Part shown: one piece after another, positions 18,373 through 26,673 of the stretch | Position numbering within the stretch: the stretch's first letter is position 1 | Layout: each line of letters begins with the position of its first letter | NCBI RefSeq assembly: GCF_009674775.1 | Contig: NZ_WKKE01000011.1 | Span: forward strand, 1 to 64,000 | Origin: Flavobacterium sp. LC2016-23 | GTDB lineage: Bacteria; Bacteroidota; Bacteroidia; Flavobacteriales; Flavobacteriaceae | Length of the DNA stretch: 64,000 nt | Direction of reading: 5' to 3' | Notes under the pieces: model-generated | What the model was told of the DNA's origin: nothing | Seen by the model: the letters and a program-made list of their open reading frames with translations, nothing else | The model's database searches: none | Translations under genes and position numbers: made by a program

Positions 18373-19317
18373 ATGAATAAAATCACACAACTTTTTAATA
18401 TAAAATATCCAATAATTCAGGGAGGAATGATTTGGAACAGCGGTTATAAACTGGCAAGTGCTGTAAGCAACGCTGGAGGTTTAGGACTTATTGGTGCCGG
18501 TTCGATGTACCCGGAAGTACTGCGCGAACATATTCAGAAATGTAAAAAAGCAACAGGCAAACCTTTTGGGGTTAATATTCCGATGCTGTATCCGAACATT
18601 GAAGAAATTATGAATATCGTTGTGGAAGAAGGCGTGAAGATCGTTTTTACTTCGGCAGGAAACCCTAAAACATGGACTTCCTTTCTGAAAGAAAAAGGGA
18701 TTACGGTAGTTCACGTAGTGAGCAGCAGTATTTTTGCCCTAAAGGCGCAGGAAGCAGGTGTAGATGCTATTGTTGCCGAAGGTTTCGAAGCAGGCGGACA
18801 TAACGGACGTGATGAAACGACAACGTTGACGCTGATTCCGATGGTAAAAGAAAAAATCGACATTCCGATTATTGCTGCCGGAGGAATTGCAACGGGGAGA
18901 GGCATGCTGGCTGCCCTGATTTTGGGAGCCGATGGCGTTCAGGTGGGGAGTCGCTTTGCAGCATCTTTAGAATCCTCTGCTCACGATAATTTCAAGCAGA
19001 CTATTGTAAAGGTGAAAGAAGGTGATACACAATTAACATTGAAAGAACTGGCGCCAGTCCGGCTGATCAAAAATAAGTTTTATAATGATGTTCAGGATTT
19101 GTATGAAAAGAGTCCTTCAAAAGAAGATTTAGTACAGCTCTTAGGCAGGGCAAGAGCCAAAAAAGGCATGTTTGAAGGTGACCTTGAAGAAGGTGAACTT
19201 GAAATTGGCCAAATTGCCGGAATTATTCATGAAATTCTGCCTGTAGAAAAAATTATTCAACAAATGATGGCCGATTTTGAAATTGCAAGCAAGGAAAAAG
19301 CTAAATTTGAGTTCTAA
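18373..19317 (+). CDS. NAD(P)H-dependent flavin oxidoreductase / nitronate monooxygenase family
   Basis: 314 residues in a TIM-barrel FMN family. Visible: PIIQGGM near the start, GAGSM, EGFEAGGHNG (residues around 140, with the His often assigned as catalytic in nitronate monooxygenases), AAGGIATGRGM and GADGVQVGSRF for the FMN phosphate. FabK enoyl-ACP reductases share the fold, so the reaction is not fixed by sequence alone. Likely cytoplasmic. It sits in a tight run with the subtilase (12 bases) and the next small gene (17 bases). Confidence 0.85.
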   Translation: MNKITQLFNIKYPIIQGGMIWNSGYKLASAVSNAGGLGLIGAGSMYPEVLREHIQKCKKATGKPFGVNIPMLYPNIEEIMNIVVEEGVKIVFTSAGNPKTWTSFLKEKGITVVHVVSSSIFALKAQEAGVDAIVAEGFEAGGHNGRDETTTLTLIPMVKEKIDIPIIAAGGIATGRGMLAALILGADGVQVGSRFAASLESSAHDNFKQTIVKVKEGDTQLTLKELAPVRLIKNKFYNDVQDLYEKSPSKEDLVQLLGRARAKKGMFEGDLEEGELEIGQIAGIIHEILPVEKIIQQMMADFEIASKEKAKFEF

Positions 19318-19334
19318 TAGCCCCGAAATACACC

Positions 19335-19745
19335 ATGAATACTTTACGTAACTATATATTATTTTTTTTTTTAGGACTTGGTTTGCAGCAAGCCTACAGC
19401 CAGTCTTATCGTTTTAAGACATCAGGTTTCAGCGTCTTAGAAAAAAACGAGAAAGGAAAATGGGGCGAATGGTCTGATCTTGACCTCGTCAACCTCTCTG
19501 TAATCCTGGATACAGATAAGCATCGCATTGTGGTATATTCCCAGGAAATTCAGCTTTTTAGGATTAGCGAATATATCGAACGTGAAGAAAATGATACCGA
19601 TATTGTATATTCTTTTTTATGCAAAGACAATAATGGAAACGATTGCAAGCTCTCAATCATTACCCGAAAAAAACAAGACTACCGAAAGCAGCTTTACATT
19701 AATTATGACAATCAGATTATTGTGTATAATATTGTGAGTGCGTAG
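19335..19745 (+). CDS. Exported small protein, unknown function
   Basis: 136 residues with a clear signal peptide (cut near AYSQ, about residue 23). The mature part is a small beta-rich protein with motifs KWGEWSDLDLVNLSV and RIVVYSQEIQLF, probably a single periplasmic domain. I do not recognise the family by name, though such short proteins recur in Flavobacterium. It ends the run that begins with mnmA. Confidence 0.7.
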   Translation: MNTLRNYILFFFLGLGLQQAYSQSYRFKTSGFSVLEKNEKGKWGEWSDLDLVNLSVILDTDKHRIVVYSQEIQLFRISEYIEREENDTDIVYSFLCKDNNGNDCKLSIITRKKQDYRKQLYINYDNQIIVYNIVSA

Positions 19746-19771
19746 GATTTCATAAGTTTTAATCTATATGC

Positions 19772-19804
19772 AAACCCGACAGGTTTTTAAAACCTGTCGG
19801 GTTT
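19772..19804 (+). terminator. Perfect 15-bp inverted repeat, probable terminator
   Basis: AAACCCGACAGGTTT (19772-19786) and its exact reverse complement (19790-19804) with a 3-base loop. The arms carry A on one side and T on the other, so it can act in both directions between the converging genes at 19745 and 19857. Confidence 0.75.
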
Positions 19805-19819
19805 GTGATATAAAAAAAA

Positions 19820-19859
19820 CTCAGGACCTCAGTATCTCAGAACCTTAGCACCTTGCTTA
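19820..19859. repeat. Period-8 repeat (CTCAGNAC / CTTAGNAC units)
   Basis: Five consecutive octamers: CTCAGGAC, CTCAGTAT, CTCAGAAC, CTTAGCAC, CTTGCTTA. A second array of the same unit lies at 22008-22042. It reaches the stop codon of the reverse-strand gene at 19857. Confidence 0.8.
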
Positions 19860-20291
19860 CTCAATATCCTTAATAAAATCATCATACTCCAGATAAAATA
19901 GTTCCAAAGCATTCATTTTTTCGAAAAAGAAATCAAAAATTGTATCCCAATTATTACGGTTGCTAAAACCTACCCCTTGTATTTCGGTCCAGATCCGGCT
20001 GATGGTTTTGCCGCTTTCAAGTGTATAATTTTTTTCGAAAACCAGATCTTTAATAAATTCCTCTTCGAGAATGTTTTTTAAGACTTCCAGTTTTTCAAAA
20101 TAAGCAGTTCGTTTCTCGTCGCTTCGCTGTTCGATATCAATTAAAACCTGTGCTTTTTTATTGTCGACGTAAAATTTAAAAGAGAAATCTTTAATCTTCG
20201 TATCATAAAGAACCCATTTACGTGGATATTTTTCGGCGAAAGCCACCCAGAACTCTCTTTTTATTTTTTGTGATTCTTCTTTACTGTACAT
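19857..20291 (-). CDS. DUF4268 domain protein
   Basis: 144 residues, acidic C-terminus. The order of motifs (REFWVAFAEKYP, then a DIKKAQVLIDIE-like strand, then a helix with FFEKMNALELFYLEY) matches the DUF4268 family as I remember it, found alone in flavobacteria and fused to restriction-linked proteins elsewhere. Function unknown; the fold may be nuclease-related, but no catalytic set is evident in this short version. Converges with the gene at 19335. Confidence 0.75.
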   Translation of the reverse strand: MYSKEESQKIKREFWVAFAEKYPRKWVLYDTKIKDFSFKFYVDNKKAQVLIDIEQRSDEKRTAYFEKLEVLKNILEEEFIKDLVFEKNYTLESGKTISRIWTEIQGVGFSNRNNWDTIFDFFFEKMNALELFYLEYDDFIKDIE

Positions 20292-20382
20292 TTTTATGGC
20301 TTTGATTTTAGAAAGCTTGTAGAACCGCCTTTTCTAAACTATATTTATATTTTATTTGAAAGTACAAAAATAAACTTTGATT

Positions 20383-21042
20383 ATGGATTTTCAGGATTTT
20401 TTGCAATATGTTCCTAATTTAATTCCAGTCGAACTGCCGGCGGTTTCAGCGCATATAAAAATGGCTCCCAAAGAACGTATAGAAGCCTTGAAAAATCTTG
20501 ATTTAAAAGTAGAAAACCCACGTATTGCAGCGGTCATGATGTTGTTTTATCCAAAAAACAAAAAAACACATTTGGTTTTAATTGTTCGAAACGCGTACAA
20601 TGGTGTTCATTCTTCCCAAATTGCATTTCCCGGTGGAAAATACGAAATTACTGATTTGGATTATAAAGAAACAGCCTTGAGAGAAACACAGGAAGAAGTG
20701 GGTGTTGCCCGGGATAAAATTGAAGTGATTAAACAGTTTACGCCAATGTACATTCCGCCAAGTAATTTTCTGGTGCACCCTTTTTTAGGTATTTCAAAAG
20801 AAGAGCTTTTATTTTATCCTGACATCAGAGAAGTTGCCGATATTATAGAATTGCCGCTGTCTGTTTTTTTAAATGATGAAATTATTGTCGAAACCACATT
20901 GTCAACCTCTTACGGGGATAATATTTTGGTTCCGGCCTTTAATATTCAAAATCACATGGTTTGGGGGGCAACTGCGATGATATTAAGCGAATTGAGAGAT
21001 GTTTTAAAAGTAACTTTTGAAGGAAATTTGCAAAAACAATAA
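20383..21042 (+). CDS. Nudix hydrolase, CoA pyrophosphatase-like
   Basis: 219 residues from the ATG at 20383 (an upstream in-frame TTG at 20377 is less likely). The Nudix box is complete: GGKYEITDLDYKETALRETQEEVGV at about 85-109, with REtqEEvG. The region SSQIAFPGGK before it matches CoA/acyl-CoA diphosphatases (NudL/CoaA type, PF00293 subgroup). It would hydrolyse the pyrophosphate of a nucleotide derivative with Mg. Substrate inferred. Confidence 0.9.
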   Translation: MDFQDFLQYVPNLIPVELPAVSAHIKMAPKERIEALKNLDLKVENPRIAAVMMLFYPKNKKTHLVLIVRNAYNGVHSSQIAFPGGKYEITDLDYKETALRETQEEVGVARDKIEVIKQFTPMYIPPSNFLVHPFLGISKEELLFYPDIREVADIIELPLSVFLNDEIIVETTLSTSYGDNILVPAFNIQNHMVWGATAMILSELRDVLKVTFEGNLQKQ

Positions 21043-21120
21043 ATTAACAATTTGATATTCATTAGGATAACCATTTGTCTTAGAAATTACTTATTACTAT
21101 TGCCAAATGAATTATTTTTG

Positions 21121-21128
21121 TATGTTTG
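21121..21128 (+). promoter_or_regulatory. -7 promoter box of the acyltransferase gene
   Basis: TATGTTTG fits TAnnTTTG, 30 bases before the ATG at 21159. Confidence 0.55.
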
Positions 21129-21158
21129 CGCCTTAACTAAAAAACACAATATACAGCT

Positions 21159-21968
21159 ATGGGATTGTTTAAACGAAATCCTTTCGGACATATATTATTC
21201 ATCAAGAAATGGTTAATCCGAATTTTGGGTGCCATGACGCACCGAAGATACAGAGGTTTTAATGATTTACAGATTGAAGGATCTGAAATCATCAAAACGT
21301 TGCCGGATACGAATGTTTTGTTTATATCCAATCACCAGACCTATTTTGCTGACGTTGTAGCGATGTTTCATGTTTTTAATGCGAGTTTGTCCGGTCGCCA
21401 GGATACGATTAAAAATATTGGCTATTTGTGGCAGCCAAAAATGAATTTGTATTATGTTGCCGCCAAAGAAACCATGCAGGCCGGTTTGCTGCCAAGAATT
21501 CTGGCATATGTCGGAGCAATTACCGTAGAAAGAACCTGGCGTGCCAAAGGAGTGGATGTTACCGAAAAACGTGAAATTAACCCAAATGATACTGAAAATA
21601 TCAAAATAGCACTGGAAGATGGTTGGGTAATTACCTTTCCGCAAGGAACTACAAAATCGTTTAAACCGGTTCGTAAAGGAACTGCCCATATTATAAAACA
21701 GCACAGGCCAATCGTAATTCCAATTGTAATTGACGGCTTCCGTCGTTCCTTTGATAAAAAAGGATTACGAATGAAAAAGAAAGGTATTCTGCAATCTTTC
21801 ATCATCAAAGAACCTCTTGATATTGATTATGACAACGATACCATTGATGAAATCGTAGAAAAAGTAGAATATGCCATAGAGCAGCATCCTTCGTTTTTAA
21901 AAGTTATTCCTGCAGAAGAACTAAAAGTTCAGGAAGAACTGAACCAAATGAGAAGATGGGACTACTAA
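21159..21968 (+). CDS. 1-acyl-sn-glycerol-3-phosphate acyltransferase-like (PlsC family)
   Basis: 269 residues. The block I motif NHQTYFAD (NHx4D) holds the catalytic His and Asp. Block III appears as FPQGTTKS, in place of the usual FPEGTRS, so the Glu is replaced by Gln. A later IVIPIVIDGFRR matches block IV. The product would acylate lysophosphatidate or a related acceptor at the inner membrane during phospholipid synthesis. The Glu-to-Gln change is common in this flavobacterial branch as far as I know, but it leaves the exact acceptor open. Confidence 0.88.
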   Translation: MGLFKRNPFGHILFIKKWLIRILGAMTHRRYRGFNDLQIEGSEIIKTLPDTNVLFISNHQTYFADVVAMFHVFNASLSGRQDTIKNIGYLWQPKMNLYYVAAKETMQAGLLPRILAYVGAITVERTWRAKGVDVTEKREINPNDTENIKIALEDGWVITFPQGTTKSFKPVRKGTAHIIKQHRPIVIPIVIDGFRRSFDKKGLRMKKKGILQSFIIKEPLDIDYDNDTIDEIVEKVEYAIEQHPSFLKVIPAEELKVQEELNQMRRWDY

Positions 21969-22007
21969 ATTTTAGATTTTGAAATTGTTTCATGTTTCAA
22001 AAAAATC

Positions 22008-22042
22008 TTAGAAACTTAGTACCTCAGAACCTTAGCTTCTTA
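22008..22042. repeat. Period-8 repeat, second array
   Basis: Octamers CTTAGAAA, CTTAGTAC, CTCAGAAC, CTTAGCTT in a row, the same unit as at 19820-19859. It lies between the ends of two converging genes. Confidence 0.8.
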
Positions 22043-22046
22043 AAAA

Positions 22047-22679
22047 TTACAAATCTATTTTCTTCAGCTCTTTATAATTAGCGTACAATCTGCGTAAAAG
22101 TGTTCCGTACAATAATCTGTAAAAGCACCAGAACATCCCCAGAAAGGCTAAAGTAACCAGAAGTAATATTCCTCCGGTAACAAACATGGCTTTGCCGTTT
22201 GTGGCTATTTTTTCCCTCAAATAAGTCATATCCGGATTGTAAACAAAAGCAATGAAGAAACTGATAATCGAACTTATAACTGCCATTCCTAAATTGTACC
22301 AAACGTAATACTGAACCGTTTTTCGGGTTTTGAGAATACTGCTCATTAATAATTTGGTAGATTCAATCGTAGAAATCGTTTTATAATTTTTGTAGAAAAA
22401 GTATACAAAAATCAGTACTACTACATAATTGAAATAGTTTAGCACCTCAAGATAAAAAATCATTTCAGGATGTTTTATTTTGATTAACATTTCATCCGTG
22501 CTGAAAAAGAGGTTTGAAACCGTCCAGAATAAAATTTCGAGAATACTGATAATCAAAATCCACTTCACGATGGAAGAGGATTTTTTATGAATCATTTTAT
22601 AGATTTCATTTTCTGAAATTTGTAGAAAAGAATCGGCATTCTTTTTCCAGTCTTTTTTTAGTAAATCCAGTTCTTTCAT
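22047..22679 (-). CDS. Membrane protein, partner of the adjacent ECF sigma factor
   Basis: 210 residues. A cytoplasmic N-terminus of about 38 residues (ending HKKSSSIVKW) is followed by four predicted membrane helices (about 40-57, 80-100, 125-147 and 165-190). It starts 8 bases after the sigma factor stop. The position is that of an anti-sigma factor, but no ZAS/RskA motif is seen, so the role is inferred. Similar sigma/membrane-protein pairs recur in flavobacteria. Confidence 0.7.
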   Translation of the reverse strand: MKELDLLKKDWKKNADSFLQISENEIYKMIHKKSSSIVKWILIISILEILFWTVSNLFFSTDEMLIKIKHPEMIFYLEVLNYFNYVVVLIFVYFFYKNYKTISTIESTKLLMSSILKTRKTVQYYVWYNLGMAVISSIISFFIAFVYNPDMTYLREKIATNGKAMFVTGGILLLVTLAFLGMFWCFYRLLYGTLLRRLYANYKELKKIDL

Positions 22680-22687
22680 AATAATTT

Positions 22688-23182
22688 TTAAGGATTTAGT
22701 ATTTTTTTAAGTTTCCCTTTAATTCTGTTCATTTTCACACGTGCATTCACTTCGCTGATTCCTAAGGTCTCTGCTATTTCCTGATAATCTTTGTCTTCTA
22801 AATACATAAAAACTAATGCTTTCTCGATGTCATTCAGCTGATAAACGGCTTTATACATCAGTTTAATCTGTTCTTCTTCTTCATAGTTGTAATCCACATC
22901 TTTTACAAAATGCTGATGACTTTCATAATCTACGGTAGATATGGTCCTTTTGGTTTTTCGATATAAGGTAATGGCTGTATTTAAAGCAACACGATACGTC
23001 CAGGTCGAAAATTTACTGTCGCCCCTGAATTTCGGATAGGCTTTCCATAATTGAATAGTAATTTCCTGAAACAGGTCTTTATGAGCATCTTCGCCAGCAG
23101 TATACAATCTACAAATCTTGTGGATTATATTCTGATTTGCCTGCAATTGCGCAACAAATGACTGTTCTAGAGTATCGCTCAT
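22688..23182 (-). CDS. ECF-type RNA polymerase sigma factor
   Basis: 164 residues. Region 2 includes the DLFQEITIQLWKAYPKF and FSTWTYRVALNTA motifs; region 4 has the helix-turn-helix DYQEIAETLGISEVNARVKMNR. There is no region 3 and no extra C-terminal domain, as usual for ECF factors. It heads a two-gene operon with the membrane protein at 22047. Confidence 0.93.
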   Translation of the reverse strand: MSDTLEQSFVAQLQANQNIIHKICRLYTAGEDAHKDLFQEITIQLWKAYPKFRGDSKFSTWTYRVALNTAITLYRKTKRTISTVDYESHQHFVKDVDYNYEEEEQIKLMYKAVYQLNDIEKALVFMYLEDKDYQEIAETLGISEVNARVKMNRIKGKLKKILNP

Positions 23183-23241
23183 AGTGTATTAGTGCTTATA
23201 AAAACTATTTTGTTACAAGTGGTTGTTATTTTTTTTCTTTT

Positions 23242-23353
23242 GCCCCGAATTTCACCAATTTTCCGAATTATGGTTTAGTCTCTAATGTAGTTACTAAGAA
23301 TGTTTAAAAAAGTAAATTCATTTTTGTTTTATAAAATTCGTGCCATTCGTGGT
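23242..23353. repeat. Worn long inverted repeat related to the palindrome at 15338
   Basis: CCCGAATTTCACCAATTTT near 23243-23262 is an imperfect reverse complement of AAAATTCGTGCCATTCGTGG near 23333-23352. The units are the same CACGAATTT type as at 15338, but with about five mismatches and a longer loop. Confidence 0.5.
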
Positions 23354-23359
23354 AAACTT

Positions 23360-24421
23360 TTATATTTCCCTGGTTTTGTAATAATTCACCATCAGATCAA
23401 TAAACTTACTATAGCTTTCCATTCCGTCTTTCTGATTGTTTGTCTTTAAAAAATTATCGTAGAGAAAATGAAAAGCTTTATCGATAAAAGTATCATACTG
23501 CATCCAGAAATCTTCGCTTTCCTGATAGTTTTTTAATATCCCGACATGCACCGTTTTCTTTAACTGATTAAAAATCTTTTCATTTTTAAAATGCCAGATT
23601 CCCAGGCAATAACGCAAAGCAAAACTGTAACCCGCATATTGGTAATATAAATTTTCATTTTTAACGGAAGCTAAAACGCCAATGAAATTACATTCATTTT
23701 CACTGGCAAATCCCATTTGGTGTGCCATTTCGTGATTTGCTGTCAGCGGGAAAGTATACATGGGAAGTAAATAATTTACCTGAGCTTCATTTGTAAACGG
23801 GTTGAGGTAACCGGCAAAACCCATATAAGTCAGAGGTACACTAAAAAGTGATTTTTTAACGCTTGGGATTTCATATTTAAAATAAGGATGCTCTTTAGCA
23901 AGGTTGTTATATCCGTTTAAGTTCATCCTGAAAATATCTTTTTGCGAATACGGAAAAACGATTTTAGCACTGTCATTTTTTGTGATCTGAAACTGAATTT
24001 CGTTGGTTTTAACGATTAGTTTTTTAGTAAAGGCTAATAATTCATCATCCGTATATTCTCTTTGAATTTTCATTTTTTCAAAAAGGGGCTCCCGGTAATA
24101 GTTAAATGCCCAGAGAAAATGGAAAAAAAAGTAAAGTACAGAAACACAGCTTAGCATTTTTAAAACATGATCTTTCCATTGTAATTTCCAGGTTTTTCGC
24201 GTTTTCCAAATCCATCGAAGCAGAAATAAAACCAAAACAGTATACAGGCAATCGCCAACTGAAAACGGAACTTTACCCAAAAGGATTCTTGAAAACTGAG
24301 AGATTTTCATATACAATCCGTTGCTGTAAAAACGTTCGGTGAATTCCGGGAAAAAGGGAAGGATTTTTAAGATGATAATCTGTACGAGAAGGAGTAAAGG
24401 TAAAATATATTTTCTTTTCAC
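23360..24421 (-). CDS. DUF3810 membrane protein with a zinc-protease-like HExxH site
   Basis: 353 residues. Three hydrophobic segments near the N-terminus (about 5-22, 53-71, 86-107) are followed by an extracytoplasmic domain. The motif NHEMAHQMGF with ENECNF some 10 residues later gives H-E-x-x-H and a downstream Glu, the ligand pattern of gluzincin-type metallopeptidases. This matches DUF3810. Proteolytic activity has not been shown as far as I know. The gene is divergent from pepD, with 109 bases between. Confidence 0.85.
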   Translation of the reverse strand: MKRKYILPLLLLVQIIILKILPFFPEFTERFYSNGLYMKISQFSRILLGKVPFSVGDCLYTVLVLFLLRWIWKTRKTWKLQWKDHVLKMLSCVSVLYFFFHFLWAFNYYREPLFEKMKIQREYTDDELLAFTKKLIVKTNEIQFQITKNDSAKIVFPYSQKDIFRMNLNGYNNLAKEHPYFKYEIPSVKKSLFSVPLTYMGFAGYLNPFTNEAQVNYLLPMYTFPLTANHEMAHQMGFASENECNFIGVLASVKNENLYYQYAGYSFALRYCLGIWHFKNEKIFNQLKKTVHVGILKNYQESEDFWMQYDTFIDKAFHFLYDNFLKTNNQKDGMESYSKFIDLMVNYYKTREI

Positions 24422-24488
24422 AATGTAAATTTTGAATACGTAAATATAAATGAATCTGAATTACCACTGAAAAAGAATTTAAACTTTG

Positions 24489-24496
24489 TAACTTTG
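24489..24496 (+). promoter_or_regulatory. -7 promoter box of pepD
   Basis: TAACTTTG fits TAnnTTTG, 34 bases before the ATG at 24531. The TTG at 24507 is therefore unlikely as a start. Confidence 0.6.
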
Positions 24497-24530
24497 GGAC
24501 TCTTAATTGTTAAACTTCAAACAAAATATA

Positions 24531-25991
24531 ATGAGTCAGGAAATAAGAAATCTGGAACCTAAAGCGCTATGGAATAAATTTGCCGATCTGAATGCCGTTC
24601 CGCGTCCGTCAAAGAAAGAAGAACGCGTAATCGAGTTCATAAAGAACTTTGGAAACAGCTTGGGTTTAGAAACTTTTGAAGACGAAATCCGAAATGTAAT
24701 TATAAGAAAACCGGCTACTCCGGGAATGGAAAACCGTAAAGCGATTGTCATGCAGGGACACCTGGATATGGTGCACCAAAAAAACGCGGATACTGTTTTT
24801 GATTTCGAAACGCAGGGAATTGATATGTATGTAGATGGGGACTGGGTTCGTGCGCGAGGTACTACACTTGGTGCAGACAATGGTTTAGGGGTTGCTACTA
24901 TTATGGCTATTCTGGAAAGCAAAGATATTCCGCATCCTGCTATTGAAGCTTTGTTTACCATAGATGAAGAAACCGGAATGACAGGAGCTTTAAATTTAAA
25001 AGGCGGAATTCTTCAGGGACAAATTTTACTGAACCTGGATACAGAAGAAGATGATGAGATTGATATTGGCTGTGCAGGAGGGATTGATGTAACGGCTACA
25101 AGAACGTATCATGAAGAAGAAGTTCCCGAAGGCTCTGTCGGGCATATTATTACCGTAAAAGGGCTAAATGGAGGTCATTCAGGGATGGATATCAATAAAG
25201 GTCTGGGGAATGCTAATAAAATCATGAATCGTTTGTTGTTTGACGCTTTTGAAAACTTCGGTTTGCAGGTAGCAGAGATAAACGGTGGAAGTTTAAGAAA
25301 TGCAATTCCAAGGGAGAGTGTAGCAAAAGTCATTATTTCTGAAATGTTTGATGAAGCTTACATTTTTGATATGCAGGAAATCATCAACGACATCAAAGCA
25401 GAATATAAAACCACGGAACCCAATCTTTCTATTGAAATCGTAAAATGCGATTTACCAGAGAAAGTAATGGATTTAGGGGTTCAGGAAGGGATCATCAGAG
25501 CGATTTACGCCGCTCACAACGGTGTTTACAGAATGAGCGCCGATATGGATGATTTAGTAGAAACTTCAAACAATATCGCACGTGTTATCGTAAAAGAGGG
25601 TGAGATTTTAATTGGATGCCTGACCCGTTCTTCTGTAGAAACTTCAAAATTTGATTTGGCAAATTCATTGCGTTCTGCTTTTGAATTAGTAGGTTGTGAA
25701 GTGGAACTTTCAGGTTCTTACCCGGGATGGACGCCAAATGTAAATTCTGAAATATTGGAAGTCTTAAAGGACATTTACGAAAAACAAAACAACGAAAAGC
25801 CTAAAGTAGTGGCTTGTCACGCAGGTTTGGAATGTGGAATTTTAGGAACAAATTATCCGGAGATGGATATGATTTCGTTTGGTCCGACTATTCACGGAGC
25901 ACACTCTCCAGATGAAAGAGCAAGTATTTCATCAGCTCAGAAATATTGGAAATTTGTATTGGAAATTCTATCGAATATTCCGGTTAAGTAA
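24531..25991 (+). CDS. pepD: Aminoacyl-histidine dipeptidase (peptidase M20, PepD)
   Basis: 486 residues from ATG 24531 (MSQEIRNLEPKALW). Metal-site motifs of M20 are visible: MQGHLDMVH (His and catalytic Asp), GADNGLG (bridging Asp), IDEETGMTGA (catalytic and metal Glu), LDTEEDDE, and a late HGAHSPDE His. The full-length PepD form has a lid/dimerisation domain inserted in the middle. It cleaves Xaa-His dipeptides in the cytoplasm. Stand-alone gene. Confidence 0.94.
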   Translation: MSQEIRNLEPKALWNKFADLNAVPRPSKKEERVIEFIKNFGNSLGLETFEDEIRNVIIRKPATPGMENRKAIVMQGHLDMVHQKNADTVFDFETQGIDMYVDGDWVRARGTTLGADNGLGVATIMAILESKDIPHPAIEALFTIDEETGMTGALNLKGGILQGQILLNLDTEEDDEIDIGCAGGIDVTATRTYHEEEVPEGSVGHIITVKGLNGGHSGMDINKGLGNANKIMNRLLFDAFENFGLQVAEINGGSLRNAIPRESVAKVIISEMFDEAYIFDMQEIINDIKAEYKTTEPNLSIEIVKCDLPEKVMDLGVQEGIIRAIYAAHNGVYRMSADMDDLVETSNNIARVIVKEGEILIGCLTRSSVETSKFDLANSLRSAFELVGCEVELSGSYPGWTPNVNSEILEVLKDIYEKQNNEKPKVVACHAGLECGILGTNYPEMDMISFGPTIHGAHSPDERASISSAQKYWKFVLEILSNIPVK

Positions 25992-26004
25992 TTAGTCTCA
26001 GTTT

Positions 26005-26046
26005 GCAGTCACAGTTTTCAGTCTAATAACTGAAAACTGCGACTGC
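26005..26046. repeat. 18-bp inverted repeat (CAGTC family)
   Basis: GCAGTCACAGTTTTCAGT (26005-26022) pairs with 26029-26046 with one G-T mismatch and a 6-base loop. It is preceded by GTCTCAGTTT and followed by CACTGAATAC, both close to sequence around the hexamer array at 37982. Probably a mobile or spreading intergenic repeat, perhaps also the pepD terminator. Confidence 0.7.
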
Positions 26047-26061
26047 CACTGAATACTAAAA

Positions 26062-26172
26062 TTAATCTCTTTTAGGAGAATTTTTCTTCTCTCTCTTTTC
26101 TTCTTTTTTTTCTTTTGCAGTTTTAAGAGGTTCTTTCTTAACTGTCTTTTTTGCATCCTGACTCTTTGCCAT
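26062..26172 (-). CDS. 36-residue Lys/Glu-rich small protein
   Basis: Short reverse-strand ORF, ATG at 26172 and stop at 26062-26064. It begins MAKSQDAKKTVKKEP and ends KKNSPKRD; about a third of the residues are Lys. I recall near-identical short proteins in other Flavobacterium genomes, which argues for a real gene, but I cannot check that here. The charge suggests nucleic-acid or ribosome contact; function unknown. Confidence 0.65.
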   Translation of the reverse strand: MAKSQDAKKTVKKEPLKTAKEKKEEKREKKNSPKRD

Positions 26173-26244
26173 ATCTTTTAATATTAATTGTTTCTATTGT
26201 ATATAGAGTAAATGTACACACAATATTTTAATTTGCTTCGAATA

Positions 26245-26583
26245 TTATTTTAGAAAATCTCCGTCTATTATTAATAACTCAACTCCGTTGGCAGTTACAG
26301 AGCGATGTGAGCTTACATTATCAGAAACGATATAGCTCATTCCTTTGGTGAGTTTGAATTGTTGCCCATTTTCTAATTCACTAATGAATTCTCCTTCAAG
26401 GCAATGCACGATATGTCCTTTTTGGCACCAGTGATCGGCAACATAATTTTCAGAGTAAGTCACTTTTCTAATCCGTAAGCCTCCGGATTGTATCGTCTGC
26501 CAAAACGCTTTTCCGGTTTCCCCTTTATGTTCTGTTTTTGTAATTTCACTCCAGTCAATTGTTTGAAAAGGGATTGAAGGCAT
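26245..26583 (-). CDS. DHCW-motif cupin protein
   Basis: 112 residues, a single cupin barrel. The segment ADHWCQKGHIVHCLEGEF carries the metal-type His residues of cupin motif 1, and SHRSVTANG lies in motif 2. This corresponds to the small cupin family named after the DHCW motif. Substrate unknown. Stands alone on the reverse strand. Confidence 0.82.
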   Translation of the reverse strand: MPSIPFQTIDWSEITKTEHKGETGKAFWQTIQSGGLRIRKVTYSENYVADHWCQKGHIVHCLEGEFISELENGQQFKLTKGMSYIVSDNVSSHRSVTANGVELLIIDGDFLK

Positions 26584-26625
26584 AATTATTGTTTTTTAAG
26601 TTAATATTTAAATAGCATTTAAAAT

Positions 26626-26655
26626 AAAAAATCCCCAATTAGACAATTGAGGATT
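26626..26655 (-). terminator. Terminator for the reverse-strand gene at 26674
   Basis: Read on the reverse strand, AATCCTCAATT (26655-26645) pairs with AATTGGGGATT (26640-26630), with one G-U, followed by a U-tract. Confidence 0.85.
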
Positions 26656-26673
26656 GATTTATAGTGGAATAAA

